From Cichorium intybus (Eukaryota > Streptophyta > Magnoliopsida > Asterales > Asteraceae), in contig CM042009.1 in the NCBI GenBank assembly GCA_023525715.1, forward strand, positions 132,132,711-132,196,710: 64,000 nucleotides of DNA, read 5' to 3'. The notes beneath the pieces were generated by a model. The model saw only the letters and a program-made list of their open reading frames with translations, was not told the DNA's origin and ran no database searches. Made by a program: the position numbers and the translations under genes. How positions within the stretch are numbered: the first letter of the stretch is position 1; each line of letters begins with the position of its first letter. Below are positions 49,226 through 60,348 of the stretch, one piece after another.

Positions 49226-49894
49226 GAACTTACTAAGCTTTGTGTTTACTCTTTCACCCTAACAATTTTTCAGGTATCTGCTGGCTTTAGCTTGGACACG
49301 TCGCGACTGTACCGCATCTGGAGTTTTGGTATCTGAATCTTCCATTGAATGATGTCTTTGTAAATACAATTATATATGTTTTAAATATTAATTTTTAATT
49401 GGGATAGATTTATTTGACAACCCTTTTTATGTATTTGAACCGTTTTTAAAATGGAAAATTTATTACAAAATTTGAGACGTTACAGCCCACCTCATGCAGA
49501 TCCTGCATTCGGCCTAAGAGCGTATTTAGGTTGGATAATACGGAGCTAGGTTTATGTAAAGAGCGTATTTTACCTAGATAATTTAGCAAGTTATTTTCAT
49601 AAATACTGCATTTTCTGATTTTCAAAAGCCAACTTAGAATTTCATTCATAACACGTCAAAGCGATTTCATCCTAACTTGATAAACATTGAAGACTCGGAA
49701 CTAGGCCTTTTATTATTAATTTCTCAAATTTTATTACTTAAATGCTTCTTTTGATTATTTCTATTATTTCACTCAAAACCCCCCAATTAGAAAATTTCAA
49801 AAATGAATAAGCTTTTAATCTCGTGTCCTTGTGGATCGACCCTGATTACCCTGTACTCTATCAAAGTACAGAAAAGCAATGTCAGTTTGGATTT

Positions 49895-50879
49895 TGACAT
49901 TCGCAGCGGTCGTCATGCGGTCAAAAATAAGAAAATAAACCTCACTCTCACTTAGCACAGTAGAAGTCAGGGTCGATCCACAGGAGTTACGTGGTCGAGA
50001 CAGGTGACAGATTACCAACTGCAGTGTCACGCTACAGTCAGAGGACCTAGTTCCTAACTTTTCCCAAACAATCCCAAAAACCATAAACTAAAACAATTCC
50101 AAACAAGCATTAACTAAACTAAAATCCACTAACTAAACCTTGTTACCCACTGAAATCAGAAGTACATCTCCAATTTAGAAGCAATCAAAGGCAATCCAAA
50201 CATTAAACACAATCCAATCACTCAAAAATTCATTCACAAACATAAACACCGAAAAACAAAGCAATTAACATAAACCGAATGATTATCATTAACCAAATCA
50301 GATCCAACAGGTTCAAAATAGTAACTAAACTTAATAAAAACAGAAACAAAGACTCAATGTCAATGGTTGTCACTCCCAAAGACACTAGCCAACTATCACT
50401 AACTACTTTACTAATTGAAAATTAAAGATAAAAACATAAAAATACCAAAAGATGGTTGCTGAAGCTAAATCTCGGAGTCAAAGAGCCTTGAGGGTCGATT
50501 TCACACCAGGTCTTCGCTAATTTTTTCGACCTAAAGGCCTCTATTTATAGTTGCAAAAATCTCGAAGCCGCGCCGTGCATAAGTGGATCCCGCGTCGCGC
50601 ATAGGGGTTTATCCCCGTTTTATCGGAATTTAAATTCTTTCCACCGCCTCATATCCGCGTCGCACGTTTGTGAATTCTGCGGCGCGCGTACCTCTTTGCC
50701 TGATTTTTCCTTGATCTTCAACTTCTTCCAAATTGCACGCTTTTGGTCCCTGTTTTCATTATCTCTTTCCAAACAAGTGCTGGCACGAAAAGTGAGAATA
50801 CCACGATATATATGATATAATTCCACTAAGAATATGGCTCAACAACGACTAAAATATTTGATATTACTAGGCGTTGTCA
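49895..50879 (-). mobile_element. Solo Athila-like LTR, TSD gattt
   Basis: On the plus strand it starts TGACATTCGC and ends GGCGTTGTCA, the reverse of the C-type LTR. The flanks gattt (49890-49894 and 50880-50884) are identical. There is no internal sequence, so unequal recombination removed it. The reversed TATA element is at 50542-50549, with CG-rich motifs around 50570-50690. Confidence 0.93.
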
Positions 50880-51185
50880 GATTTATTTCCAATCTTATTT
50901 GTTAGGTCTGACAACCCTTAACATGTGGCATTATAGAAGACTTGGAAGGTAACGAACTTCTAAAATTGCTAATATTTGGCCACTGAACTTATTTTTGTGC
51001 TTGATTTACCCATAAACTTTTAAAATTGTTTACATTATACCCTTATGGTCGGTAATAGAAGGTTTATGCTTATTTAGCATCCTACATGGCATCGAAAAAC
51101 TGAGACATAAATAAGGGCCAGCGGTCTTCAGTTAGGGTTTGCTTTTTGTTCCCTAATCTACAAGGAATGATAGTTCAATCTTGTA

Positions 51186-51344
51186 ATGTCTTCCACCTCC
51201 TCAGCCTTATCTCAAGTTCACAAGTCCTCTAGTATGGATAATTTATCATTATAATTATGGTTTTCCGTTATGCATTTGATCCTTAACCATAGAAAAGAAC
51301 TAAAATAGACAATTCTTGGTGTGCGATAAGTCATAGGTAAGTCC
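51186..51344 (+). pseudogene. Captured GRF zinc-finger exon, left arm
   Basis: From ATG 51186 the frame reads MSSTSSALSQVHKSSSMDN, a start I associate with small plant GRF-type zinc-finger proteins. After a frame break it gives NYGFPLCI, SLTIEKN and NRQFLVC, interrupted by stops. The GRF pattern is C.CG.......TS.T..NPGRRF..C, so the spacing and several residues agree, while the first Cys pair is damaged. The sequence ends at AGGTAAGTCC, which looks like the exon's splice donor. It cannot encode a working protein. Confidence 0.6.
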
Positions 51345-51404
51345 ACTAAAAAACTTCAACCAGTATGGATTACCATAATTCAAAAATCAACCACAAAAAT
51401 GAAC

Positions 51405-51570
51405 TCACTGGACTTACCTGCAAGTTTCCTTACACCATGAATCACCTATATGGGTTCTTTTCCATGGTTGAGTTTCGAATGCATGAATGAAATACACAAT
51501 CACAACGATTATGGTAATCCATACTAGAAGACTAACGAACTTGAGAGAAGGTTGAGGAAGAGGAAGACAC
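51405..51570 (-). pseudogene. Captured GRF zinc-finger exon, right arm (inverted)
   Basis: On the minus strand, after a Ser-rich start, the frame from 51522 reads MDYHNRCDCVFHSCIRNSTM and then EKNPYR before TGA. This keeps the C.C and the NP.R part of the GRF motif better than the left arm. One lost base explains the end (RRFHG expected, FMV in the next frame). The splice-donor-like AGGTAAGTCC follows. Confidence 0.6.
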
Positions 51571-51834
51571 TTCAAGATTCAACTATCGTTCCTTGTAGAT
51601 TAGGGCAAAAAACGAACCCCAACTGAAGACCATTAACCCTTATTTACGTATCAGTTTTTTGATGCCATGTCGGATGTCAAATCAGCATAAACCTTCTATC
51701 AATTGTCATAAGGGTATAATATGAACAATTTTAAAAAGTTCATGGGTAAATCAAGCAAAAACATAAGCTCAGTGACCAATTGTGAACAATTTAAGAAGTC
51801 TGTTACCCTTTCAAGTCTGCCAGGATGCCACATA

Positions 51835-52010
51835 TGATTCCAAATTACCATAAACCTTGTATCACCAGTCATAATAGTATAATATGAACAATTTTAAAAT
51901 ATGAAAGGTTTTCTCTAATCCAACAAAATATTCATGGGTAAATCAAGCACAAAAATAAGTTTAGTGACCAAATATGAACAATTTCAGAACTTCGTTACCA
52001 TACCAAGTCA
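51835..52010 (-). repeat. Additional terminal unit of the foldback family
   Basis: A second copy of the outer arm: CCATAAACCTTGTATCACCAG, CATGGGTAAATCAAGCACAA and TTCGTTACCATACCAAGTC, in the same orientation as the right arm and directly next to it. A 32 bp insertion (TATGAAAGGTTTTCTCTAAT and on) splits it. Confidence 0.75.
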
Positions 52011-52237
52011 TGATCCCGGTAAAAGATGCAAAACAAACAAAAGGTACAAATCATTACATCAGCAGACTGAACAGACTAAACATAAAATGAGATTTCACAA
52101 GCAGCGTAGCACCATCAATCTTCAGGTAGAGCGTGAGGATAGAGACGAGATAGTGATTGTAGATAACTTTGAAAGCTCCACAAATTAAATAGCCCAAAGA
52201 TAGTGGCTGGCGGAGATGAAACACTCCTATGTGACGT

Positions 52238-53208
52238 TGACACGCCTAGGTCGTCGTGCGGTCAAAAATAGTAAAATACCTAACATACACTAGTATAGTG
52301 GTAGTCAGGGTCGATCCACAGGAGTTACGTGGTCAAGGTAGGCAACAGATTACCAACTGTAGTGTCACTTCTACAGTCAGTGGATCTAGTTTCCGACTTA
52401 TACCAAAAACAATCCCAAAATCACAAATCCACTAAACCAATTCAAGCATCAACTAAACTAAAACCAAAACTAACCTAAGTACTTACTGAATTTAGAAATG
52501 TATTTCAAAATCAAAAGCAACAAAGATCAAATCCAAACATCCAACACAATCAAAACTTCCAAAATCCATTCAAAAGCATAAAACACCGAAAAGAGAGCAA
52601 TTAACAATAACCGAATGATTAATTATTAAAAACTCAGATCCACATGTTCCAAAACAGAAAACATAAACTTCTAAAACTAAAAACGAATGCCACTGGTTGT
52701 CACACCCAAAGACACTAGCCAAATCTACCGAAATTACTAAACTAATTAAAAGAAATAACATAAAATACCAAATATGGTTGCTGAAAACTGAAACTCGGAG
52801 TCAAAGAAGCCTTGGGAGTCGTTCCTATGCCAGGTCTTTGCTGCTTTTTTCGACCTAAAACCCTCTATTTATAGTTGTGAAAATTAAAAGACCGCGCCGC
52901 GCACAAGTGAAATCCGCGGCGCGCGCTTGTTTATCCCCGTTTTCTCGGCATTTGAATCTTCTCCACCGCCTCATTGCTGAGTCACTGGTCGCGCCTTTGT
53001 ACATTCCGCGGCGCGCGTACGAATTCGACTGTTTTGTCTTTATCTTCAAAACTTCTTCCATTTTGTACGCTTTTAGCCCCTGTTTACATCTTTTCTTTCC
53101 AAACAAGTACTGACACAAAAATGAGAATACCACAGCATATATGATATAATTTCACTAAGAATAGGGCTCAACAACGACTAAAATACTTGATATTACTAGG
53201 CGTTGTCA
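52238..53208 (-). repeat. 3' LTR of element C
   Basis: On the plus strand it starts TGACACGCCTAGGTCGTCG and ends CTAGGCGTTGTCA, next to AACACCCCACACTT. The reversed TATA element TATTTATA is at 52866-52873, with CG-rich motifs (CCGCGCCGCGC, CCGCGGCGCGCG) close by. Confidence 0.92.
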
Positions 53209-53222
53209 AACACCCCACACTT
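53209..53222 (-). other. Polypurine tract of element C
   Basis: AACACCCCACACTT is the reverse of AAGTGTGGGGTGTT and touches the LTR, as in A and B. Further copies lie at about 53855, 54059 and 56451. Confidence 0.78.
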
Positions 53223-54496
53223 GTGCCTTGCTTGTCCCCAAGCAATAGAGTTTTTAACAGATTCTAATAAAGACTCAAACAATTTTTGAATGCGTTTAAT
53301 TTTAAAGCTTATTGCCCTAGGAGTTAGAGTGAAATAGTTTATGAAAACATAATCGGAATATCCTTTGGAATTCATGACTTTCTAGAGAACCCTTGATTAC
53401 AAATTTTCTGTCCACAATGAAGTGTACGTACTCATTCAGATTCTAAAGGCCATTAAAGAACTGTCCATGACTTTCGATGTTGTCCGTGTAACGAGCTTTC
53501 AGAAATACCATCGCAAACCAGACTATCTTAGGTGGTAAGGTGCATAAATGCCTCTTCGAGGCCACCCTTTTCAGACCTACCGGCTCAAACAACAAAGATC
53601 ACTGATTGACAATTCCCTCCTAAATTCCAACCCTAAAACACTCCAATCTTCTAACTCTTAAAACTCAACTTATTTGACTAAACTAATAGCATGATCATAA
53701 CTAAATAGTATTTCTTGAACAATACCAATGCTATAACATTCACAAACTATTCGTTTCAAAATTACAATCTATTAAAATTTTGAAAAACTGCTAAAATTTT
53801 TGAAAATGACTCATTTCCTGCAAAAATTTCAAAAGCACTCTTTCGACCGTCCACACCCCACACTTAAAACCGTACAACGTCCCCGTTGTACATAAAATAT
53901 TTCAGAACTAGGGAGAAAGAGTTACCCCTTTTGACGGTAGACTGCTTGATTGCCATAGGTACCCAAACACGAACAAAAGTCCTCGATTCAGAATTCAGGA
54001 GTTGTAGCACAACAGTGAAACACGCCGGTGGTCAAGGCAAGTGGAGGGGGCACGGTGACCCCACACTTGCTTGAAACAATTCCTCCATTTGGTATTAATT
54101 ACATGCATAACTCACAAGAACATTAAATGCGAATAGAACAAACACTAAAAGCAAAAAAATTATGTGTTGCGGATGGTCGCGGCGCGTGATGGAAATGCGC
54201 GCGTCGCGGTAATTACGAGGTTTGAAGGTACCGTCATGTTGGAAATGACCGCGTCACGCCGTATAAGAGTGCCGCGGCACGGTAATTACAGAATTTTCAG
54301 CAACATTCAAACATCCATAAAAGTCAGTCAACACAAAATTTACCTAAACTTTGCACTTTTATTTATTGCCCTATGGCTTATTATTTCATCTAGAACAAAA
54401 ATTCCTAATGTTATCACAATTACTCAAAAAAAAATCAAGTCTAACCAAAAACTTAACCTAATGACCAAAAAAATGCAGAAAAATTAATTAATCCAC

Positions 54497-55807
54497 CCCT
54501 AGTTATGCGCTGTATCATCTTCGGGGCCCTCCTCTATCTCTTCATCTTCCTCCATCGGTTCTTCCTCCTCCTCCTTTTCGAGAGGTGGTTGAGGTCTCAG
54601 GATTGGATTCGAAACACCATTGATAAAGTTGATTACGCATTCGGATAACCAAAGTAATTTCGCATGCGTATTCTTTGACCTCCGATCCACCTCATGCATT
54701 GCAAACGCTTAAACCCTATGTTCCATTTTGTGAGAATTCATGGCCTTTTAGAGTGATTTTATCTCATTGGCAAGATATCGCGATTCCATAGAAGCTAGAG
54801 AGAGGCCGCGTGGTAAACTGACTGATACTTTCGACTTTCTCTTCGATGTAGACGGCTCGGACCGGAGTGCTGGGAAGGGCATGCGGTCAACGGATGTCAT
54901 CCCATCCTCCACATAAATAATCTCCCGAGAAGTGGTCACAGGTAGGCTGAATGGAATTGGAGGTATAACCTCCAATCCACTATAACATGCTCAGATAATA
55001 ACCCGTACGAATGCGCCAAACGTGTCACGAAATGCCCGCCTCCCAATGCGATATACTTCAAGGGGGCATCCTCAGTTGCTTGAAATAGTCGGCAATCATG
55101 TATGGGATATTGCAGGTTTCGAGCATTCTTGTCAATGCCCACATCAAGTACAACTCATGAAGTAGCACCCTTACCTCGTCTGCATGAGGCCATAACATCG
55201 TCGAGATGAGTCGGTGCAACATCCGATGTGCCGGCAGGTGCATGTAACTCTCTCGAATAGTATTTTCGTGGTACCGAGAGGACGGAATCGTACTCCAAAA
55301 GTCGGCCGGTGAAAACGAATCGCTAGCGGTACAGCTAGCCCAGCGATGGAAAGCCCCAAAAGCCGGTGCCTGCGACTCCTCCTCTGTGTATAAGCCGATA
55401 CGGTGCCCGAATTCCCTCAGGCTGCAGCTTCGGTTGTGATTCCCCAGACGGAATTGCATCGTTTCTTCTGTATCCATCCCGGTGTGCATCTTATCAAAAT
55501 GATAACTTGAAAGAAACTGCAAAAAGACCTCACGGTACACAGGCTCACTCATCTGGAATGCATTTTCAAGGGCCCGACATGTGTAAGTTAAGGCACCCTC
55601 TTCGTAGCCTCCCTCGACTAGCCAGTCCTGTAGGTGCTCTGAAATCCCTGACTCCCTGGTCAACTCCCAGTTGACCGTGCGGGATGGAAGAACCCGCTTA
55701 TGTCGATAAATGCCTCGTCGATTGTAGAATTGATTGTAAAGGACTCGTCCCACGCCTGTGGCTAGCGAGTTCCAATCGAGCGATTCTGAATTGCCAGTGG
55801 AAGACAT
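54497..55807 (-). pseudogene. Athila ORF-1-like protein (element C copy)
   Basis: The frame starts MSSTGNSESLDWNSLATGVG at 55807 and is open for 249 codons. It has VFLQFLSSYHF, then MQFRLGNHNRSCSLREFGHR and IGLYTEEESQ, matching A and B. A shift near 55070 leads to ALGGGHFVTRLAHSYGLL. Another near 54970 leads to a Ser/Pro-rich part and, finally, an acidic tail (KEEEEEPMEEDEEIEEGPED) ending near 54497. The sequence is clearly diverged from A and B, yet the same motifs stay in order, which indicates long-term conservation. Function unknown. Confidence 0.7.
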
Positions 55808-56588
55808 TATGCCTGGAAAAGTTTATAAAAAATCACAATTAACGTACTGCTCAGCGTTTGACACGGCGCGGATCAAATAGGCCGCGACGCGCCATAAGAA
55901 CATTCATATCCCGCGTCGCTGACTGTAACAGTCCACGACGCGGCGTATGAGTTCAAACCAGAATCATCGATTGACTCTATTTCTGACCACTTAACTCGAT
56001 TCTAAACATTGGGTTTTGTAAAGTACACTATTCTAATCATAATGGCATCATCAATTTCAGTATATACTCACTACATTGCGGATTACAGAGGATATTCATC
56101 AGTTTCAAGACTTTTAAAGAAAAGAGAAGGAATTAGTAAACTTACTTGATTTTCTGGAAGGTAATACGAAGATGAAATTGAGCGAGATGCGCGAATGAAT
56201 GATCAGCAGTAAGTAACACGATGATTTACGCAAATTGAATTATATACAAATGTGGGGTTTTGGAGTTGTTCTCAAACTCTGTTTTTGTGATTATCTCTAA
56301 TTTCAAATTAAGATAAGGCTGCGGCGCGGGAAGCTTCTATTCGTGTCGTGTATAAAACCTGATTTCGTTAATAATCGCGAAAACTAAATACGCGCGGCGC
56401 GGATCCTAAAATCCCGCATCGCGGTGTTACAAAATTACCATATTGACCCCACACTTGTTCTTTTCTTACCGTGGCCAATCAAGTGTGATTAATTACTATT
56501 GAAAATGCAATTTATACATATGATGATTGGGTTGCCTCTCGACAAGCGCTAAGTTTAATGTCTTCAGCCGGATATGCACTTACCTGAC

Positions 56589-56858
56589 CTATAGCGTATA
56601 TACAGGAATGTCTGTCACGAACTCCACCGTTTCCACTTCCAATTTCTGAAATGTGCCTGCAATGACATAGGGTTTGAGTCTATGTCCATTGACCTTGAAT
56701 GGCTGTCCACCTTTGAAATCCCGAATCTCTACTGCACCATAATCTGTGACACTAACCACTTCGTATGGCCCATTCCATTTGCTTCTTAACTTCCCAGTAA
56801 ACATCTTCAATCTTGAGTTGTACAGCCATACCTTCTGTCCAACTTCAAAAGTTTTCAA
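56589..56858 (-). pseudogene. Element C integrase C-terminal domain
   Basis: KTFEVGQKVWLYNSRLKMF, then KWNGPYEVVSVTDYGAVEIR carries the GPY/F motif. RLKPYVIAG is the usual end of Athila integrase. It is separated from the core by a stop-containing stretch (56859-57008), the helix that normally joins the two. Confidence 0.88.
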
Positions 56859-57008
56859 CCGAAGCTTAGCATCATGATATCACTTCATTTTCGACTTGTA
56901 CGTGGCCGCATTCTCGTAGGCTTCATCTCGCAACTCTTCCAATTCAGACAGCTGCAACATTCGTTTTTTTCCAGCTTCAGTGTAGTCCATGTTCACTTGT
57001 TTGGTAGC

Positions 57009-57509
57009 CTATAAGGCTCGGTTGGCTAGCTCTACGGGCAGATGGCAGCCCTTCCCATAAACCAACCAGTACGGAGTAGTTCCGATCGGTGTCTTATAAG
57101 CAATTTTGTATGCCCATAGCGCATCATCCAACCTTTGCGACCAGTCTTTCCTATCTGTTCTGACGGTCTTCTGAAGAATTTCCTTGATCTGTCTGTTGGA
57201 CACTTCTACCTGGCCGCTTGTTTGTGGGTGATAAGGTGTTGCGATTCGATGATTTACCCCATAATGCTTTAGCAGCCTCCCGAATTTGAAGTTCTTAAAG
57301 TGCGACCCTCCATCCCGTGGGACTCCATGTCGAGTGAAAATATTTTTCTTGAAAAATTTGCACACCACATGGTGATCATTTGTGCGGGTCGCTTCTGCCT
57401 CAATCCATTTAGACACATAATCCACTGCGACGAGAATATAGACATAACCATGCGAAGTGGGAAATGGTCCCATGAAATCGATCCCCCAAACATCGAAAAT
57501 GTCTACCAC
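57009..57509 (-). pseudogene. Element C integrase catalytic core
   Basis: The core has the first Asp in VWGIDFMGPFP, then VDYVSKWIEA. The second Asp is in HGVPRDGGSHFKN, where a few residues usual between PR and SDGG are missing. The Glu is in TSGQVEVSNRQIKEIL. WSQRLDDALWAYKIAYKTP and GTTPYWLVYGKGCHLPVELA follow. The short in-frame deletion beside the second Asp probably removes activity. Confidence 0.9.
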
Positions 57510-57728
57510 CTATATCGGATTTAAGGGCATTTGATCCCTTTTCGATATGTTTCCTAATTGCTGGCAGTTCAGGCATTCCTTGGCAGTTTTGTAAGCGTCC
57601 CTGAAAATAGTCGGCCAGTATAGGCCTGCTTCCAAAACTTTGTATCCTGTCTTCTTGCCGCTAAAATGTCCTCCACATGCTGAAGCATGACATTGTTCCA
57701 GCACGTCACCAATCTCACTATCAGGCAC
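57510..57728 (-). pseudogene. Element C integrase zinc-binding domain
   Basis: CHASACGGHFSGKKTGYKVL supplies the His side and KECLNCQQLGNI the CX2C side of the HHCC domain (integrase_H2C2). A TAA separates it from the core frame. Confidence 0.88.
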
Positions 57729-57738
57729 ACATCGACTA

Positions 57739-58422
57739 TTATTTGGTCCTCCCTACCTTAAAAAGATCAGGGTCATCCCAAATAAATTTCTTTGCATACA
57801 TACGAAATTGCTTCTGCCTCTGTTTTGTCCAATGCGTTGGCATCGCTCCTATAGCTAAGAAATTGACATAATTTACGTACCATGGAGCTCCGGTGAGCTC
57901 CAATAGCTGCTCATCTAGGAACGAATCTTTAATTCCAACTTCTAATCCTTCTGCCGACAATCGTGAGAGATGATCTGCTACCACATTTTCTGCTCCTTTC
58001 TTGTCCTTGATTTCCACATCGAATTCTTGTAAGAGAAGTATCCATCTGATCAGCCTTGGTTTAGACTCCTTTTTCGCAAGCAGGTGTCGAACATCACTAT
58101 GGTAGGTATATACCACCACCTTTGATCCCCATATGTAGGATCTGAACTTATCCAATGCAAATACTACGTCAAGTAACTCTTTTTCGGTGGTTGTGTAATT
58201 CAGTTGAGCCTAAGAAAAAGTTTTACTAGCATATCATATGACTACTGGCTTCCTATCAATCATTTGTCCTAATACTGCACCAGCAGCATAATCACTAGCA
58301 TCACACATAATTTGTTGGGTCCAATCAGGAGGTTTTTGAATGGGGGCCTCAACCAATTTATTTTTTGGAATGTTGAATGCTTTTACGCATTCCTCATCAA
58401 AAATAAATGGTGCGTCCTTCAA
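57739..58422 (-). pseudogene. Element C RNase H
   Basis: The first part (58234-58422) has KPPDWTQQIMCDASDYAAGA, with the catalytic Asp, and VLGQMIDRKPVVI. Stops follow around 58210-58233. The second part (to 57739) has KVVVYTYHSDVRHLLAKKES, where relatives have YTDH, and KGAENVVADHLSRL, which holds the last Asp. The Asp in YTDH has been changed to Tyr, since the local reading is TYHSD. Confidence 0.85.
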
Positions 58423-59392
58423 AAGAAGGCCACAAAGAGGTTTAGAGATAGTACTAAGTCCTTAATAAATCTATGGTAAAAACCAGCATGGCCTAAGAAA
58501 GATATAACCCCTTTCACGAATGTCGGGGGTGGCAATGTGGAAATGACTTTGACTTTAGCACGATCTACCTCAAATCCTCTCTCGGAGACCACATGACCTA
58601 AGATTATTCCTTCCCTAACCATAAAATGGCTTTTCTCCCAAGAAAGCACCAGATTAGATTCTACACATGTTTGTAACACTTTTTCCAATTGACTTAAGCA
58701 TGCCTTAAATATTGATCCAAAAATTGAAAAGTCATCCATGAAGATCTCCAAAGCGTCACCAATCATGTCGGAGAATATCGCCATCATGCACCTTTGAAAT
58801 GTAGCAGGAGCATTACACAACCCGAATGGCATTCTGCGAAATGCAAAAGTACCATATGGACATGTGAATGTGGTCTTTGCCTGATCCTCCGGGTGAATGG
58901 CAATCTGATTATACCAGAATAGCTGTCCAAGAAACAATAATACTTTTGTCCAGCTAACTTTTCTACAATCTGATCAATGAATGGTAATGGGAAATGGTCC
59001 TTAGATGTAGCGGCATTGAGTTTCTTTTAATCAATACATACTCTCCACCCAGTTACGGGTCTCATGGATACCTTATCACCATCCTTGGTATCCACTACAG
59101 TTATACCAGATTTCTTCGGCACGGTTTGTGTCGGACTGACCCATTCACTGTCGGAGATTGGGTATATGATTCCAGCATCTAACCATTTCAGAACTTCCTT
59201 CTTCAGAACTTCCTTCAGATTTGGATTCATTCTTCTTTGCGTATCCCTAGCAGGTTTGGCTCCTTCTTCTGTGATGATCCGATGCATACACGTAGTTGGA
59301 CTAATACCTTTCAAATCTACAATTGTCCATCCAATAGCTTCCTTGTGTTTGGACAAAACCTTAAGCAAATCCTTCTCTTGTTCCATTGTCAA
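58419..59392 (-). pseudogene. Element C reverse transcriptase
   Basis: The N-terminal half (59392-59027) has HKEAIGWTIVDLKGISPTTC, the RRMNPNLKEVLKKEVLKWLD segment and IIYPISDSEWVSPTQTVPKK. A stop and a one-base shift near 58940 break the frame. The C-terminal half has YNQIAIHPEDQAKTTFTCPY, MPFGLCNAPATFQRCMMAIF and the catalytic EIFMDDFSIFG. The MAIFSDM and FMDDFS wording is typical of the Athila lineage. Confidence 0.92.
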
Positions 59393-59610
59393 GTTCGCTG
59401 CTAAGATACAGGCAGAGTTTATTTTTCTCCTAAAAAGGCATACTTCAAATGAGTTGGTAACAGTTTTAATTCTAAAGTTGGCGGTTCCTGTAAAGACGGT
59501 TTTAGTGTCTTAGGGATCTCTGTTGGCAGCTTCTCAATGTGTGCGCATTCTTCATGCTTCATGCCTTTGTCCTTTATTGCTGCTTCTTCTTGCTTCTCCT
59601 GCTTAACCTC

Positions 59611-60348
59611 TCATTCTTCTTGAATATCCATTACTTCTTGTTGCAACACTTCAGGTGTATATTGCTGCACTAACTCATCTATGATGTCCACCTGGTAGCA
59701 TTCTTCATCCTCCATGGTACTTCCTTTGGCATTAAAAATGTTAATCTTAGTTTGCCGATGCCCAAAGGAAATCCCCATCTCTCCTGTACGACAGTCAATG
59801 TTTGCATTAGCTGTAGCCAAGAAAGGTCGCCCCAAAATAATCATCGGTTGTTCTCCATTGGCGGCCTGACGGGTATCCAAAACTAAGAAATCTGCTGGGT
59901 AATAAAAATCTCTAACCTTAATGATAACATTTGACAACATTCCCCTAGGAATATTTGTAGACTTATCAACAAGCTGTAAGATTACATCAGTAGGTCTCAA
60001 AGTACCGAGTTCATACTTGGCAAAGAGCTGTCCTGGTAGAATGTTCATGCTTGCACCCAAGTCTAACAGAGCTTTCTTGATATGCACATCACCTAAATCA
60101 ACTGGGATGAGGGGAACCCCTGGGTCCTTAATCTTGAGAGGTAATGCATCCACAATTATAGAACTTACATTTTTGGGCAAAGTAATCCTCTTGGGCAAAT
60201 GTGACAGAATATGCTTCTTGTGAATACACATGTCCTTGAGAAATTTTGCATATGCAGGGACCTCCTTGATAAGATAACCAATGGGATGTTGACTTTGATC
60301 TGACTGAACAGATCCCACATATCTTCTGCTTATGGTCCTTTTTTCCAT
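59611..60348 (-). pseudogene. Element C protease
   Basis: The frame of 245 codons has LLDLGASMNILPGQLFAKYE as active site and MIILGRPFLATANANIDCRT as the C-terminal part, closely matching element B. It starts in another frame than gag, so a shift lies near 60340. After the protease it ends in an acidic segment, VDIIDELVQQYTPEVLQQEV, and TAA/TGA stops before RT at about 59400-59610. Confidence 0.9.

Larger units (their letters stand above)
39835..49484 (+). mobile_element. Solo gypsy LTR (Tekay-like), split by element B
   Basis: The LTR starts TGTAATACCCTAATTCC and ends GAGACGTTACA. Without element B it is about 1.57 kb (39835-41149 plus 49231-49484). The ends resemble Tekay-type LTRs such as element G (GGGGCGTTACA). 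The flanks gcaca (39830-39834) and gccca (49485-49489) match at 4 of 5 positions, consistent with an aged target duplication. No internal region is present, so it arose by LTR-LTR recombination. It holds five palindromes of the TTAGCGACGCTAA type. Confidence 0.65.
38890..50913 (+). repeat. Old LTR (Athila/Tat-like), split by later insertions
   Basis: Pieces at about 38890-39834, 49485-49894 and 50885-50913 read as one LTR once the inserted elements are removed. TATAAATAGCAG at 39319 looks like its promoter. CCTTGTGGATCGACCCTGAT at about 49827 is a sequence typical of the 3' part of Athila/Tat LTRs. It contains seven TTAGCG(A/T)CGCTAA-type palindromes (39029-39306). No primer site follows, so it is a 3' LTR or solo LTR. 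Its exact ends are not established. Confidence 0.4.
50921..51832. mobile_element. Large inverted repeat (about 0.9 kb) carrying a GRF zinc-finger gene fragment
   Basis: The left arm (about 50921-51350) and right arm (about 51405-51832) are imperfect inverses with a loop of about 55 bp. Outer parts pair AACATGTGGCAT with ATGCCACAT and TTTGGCCACTGAACTTA with its inverse at about 51760. Inner parts pair a 5' UTR and the first exon of a small gene, ending at AGGTAAGTCC (51335) and its inverse GGACTTACCT (51410). The unit resembles Mutator-like or foldback elements that capture gene pieces, but no target duplication was found, so the class is uncertain. Confidence 0.8.
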
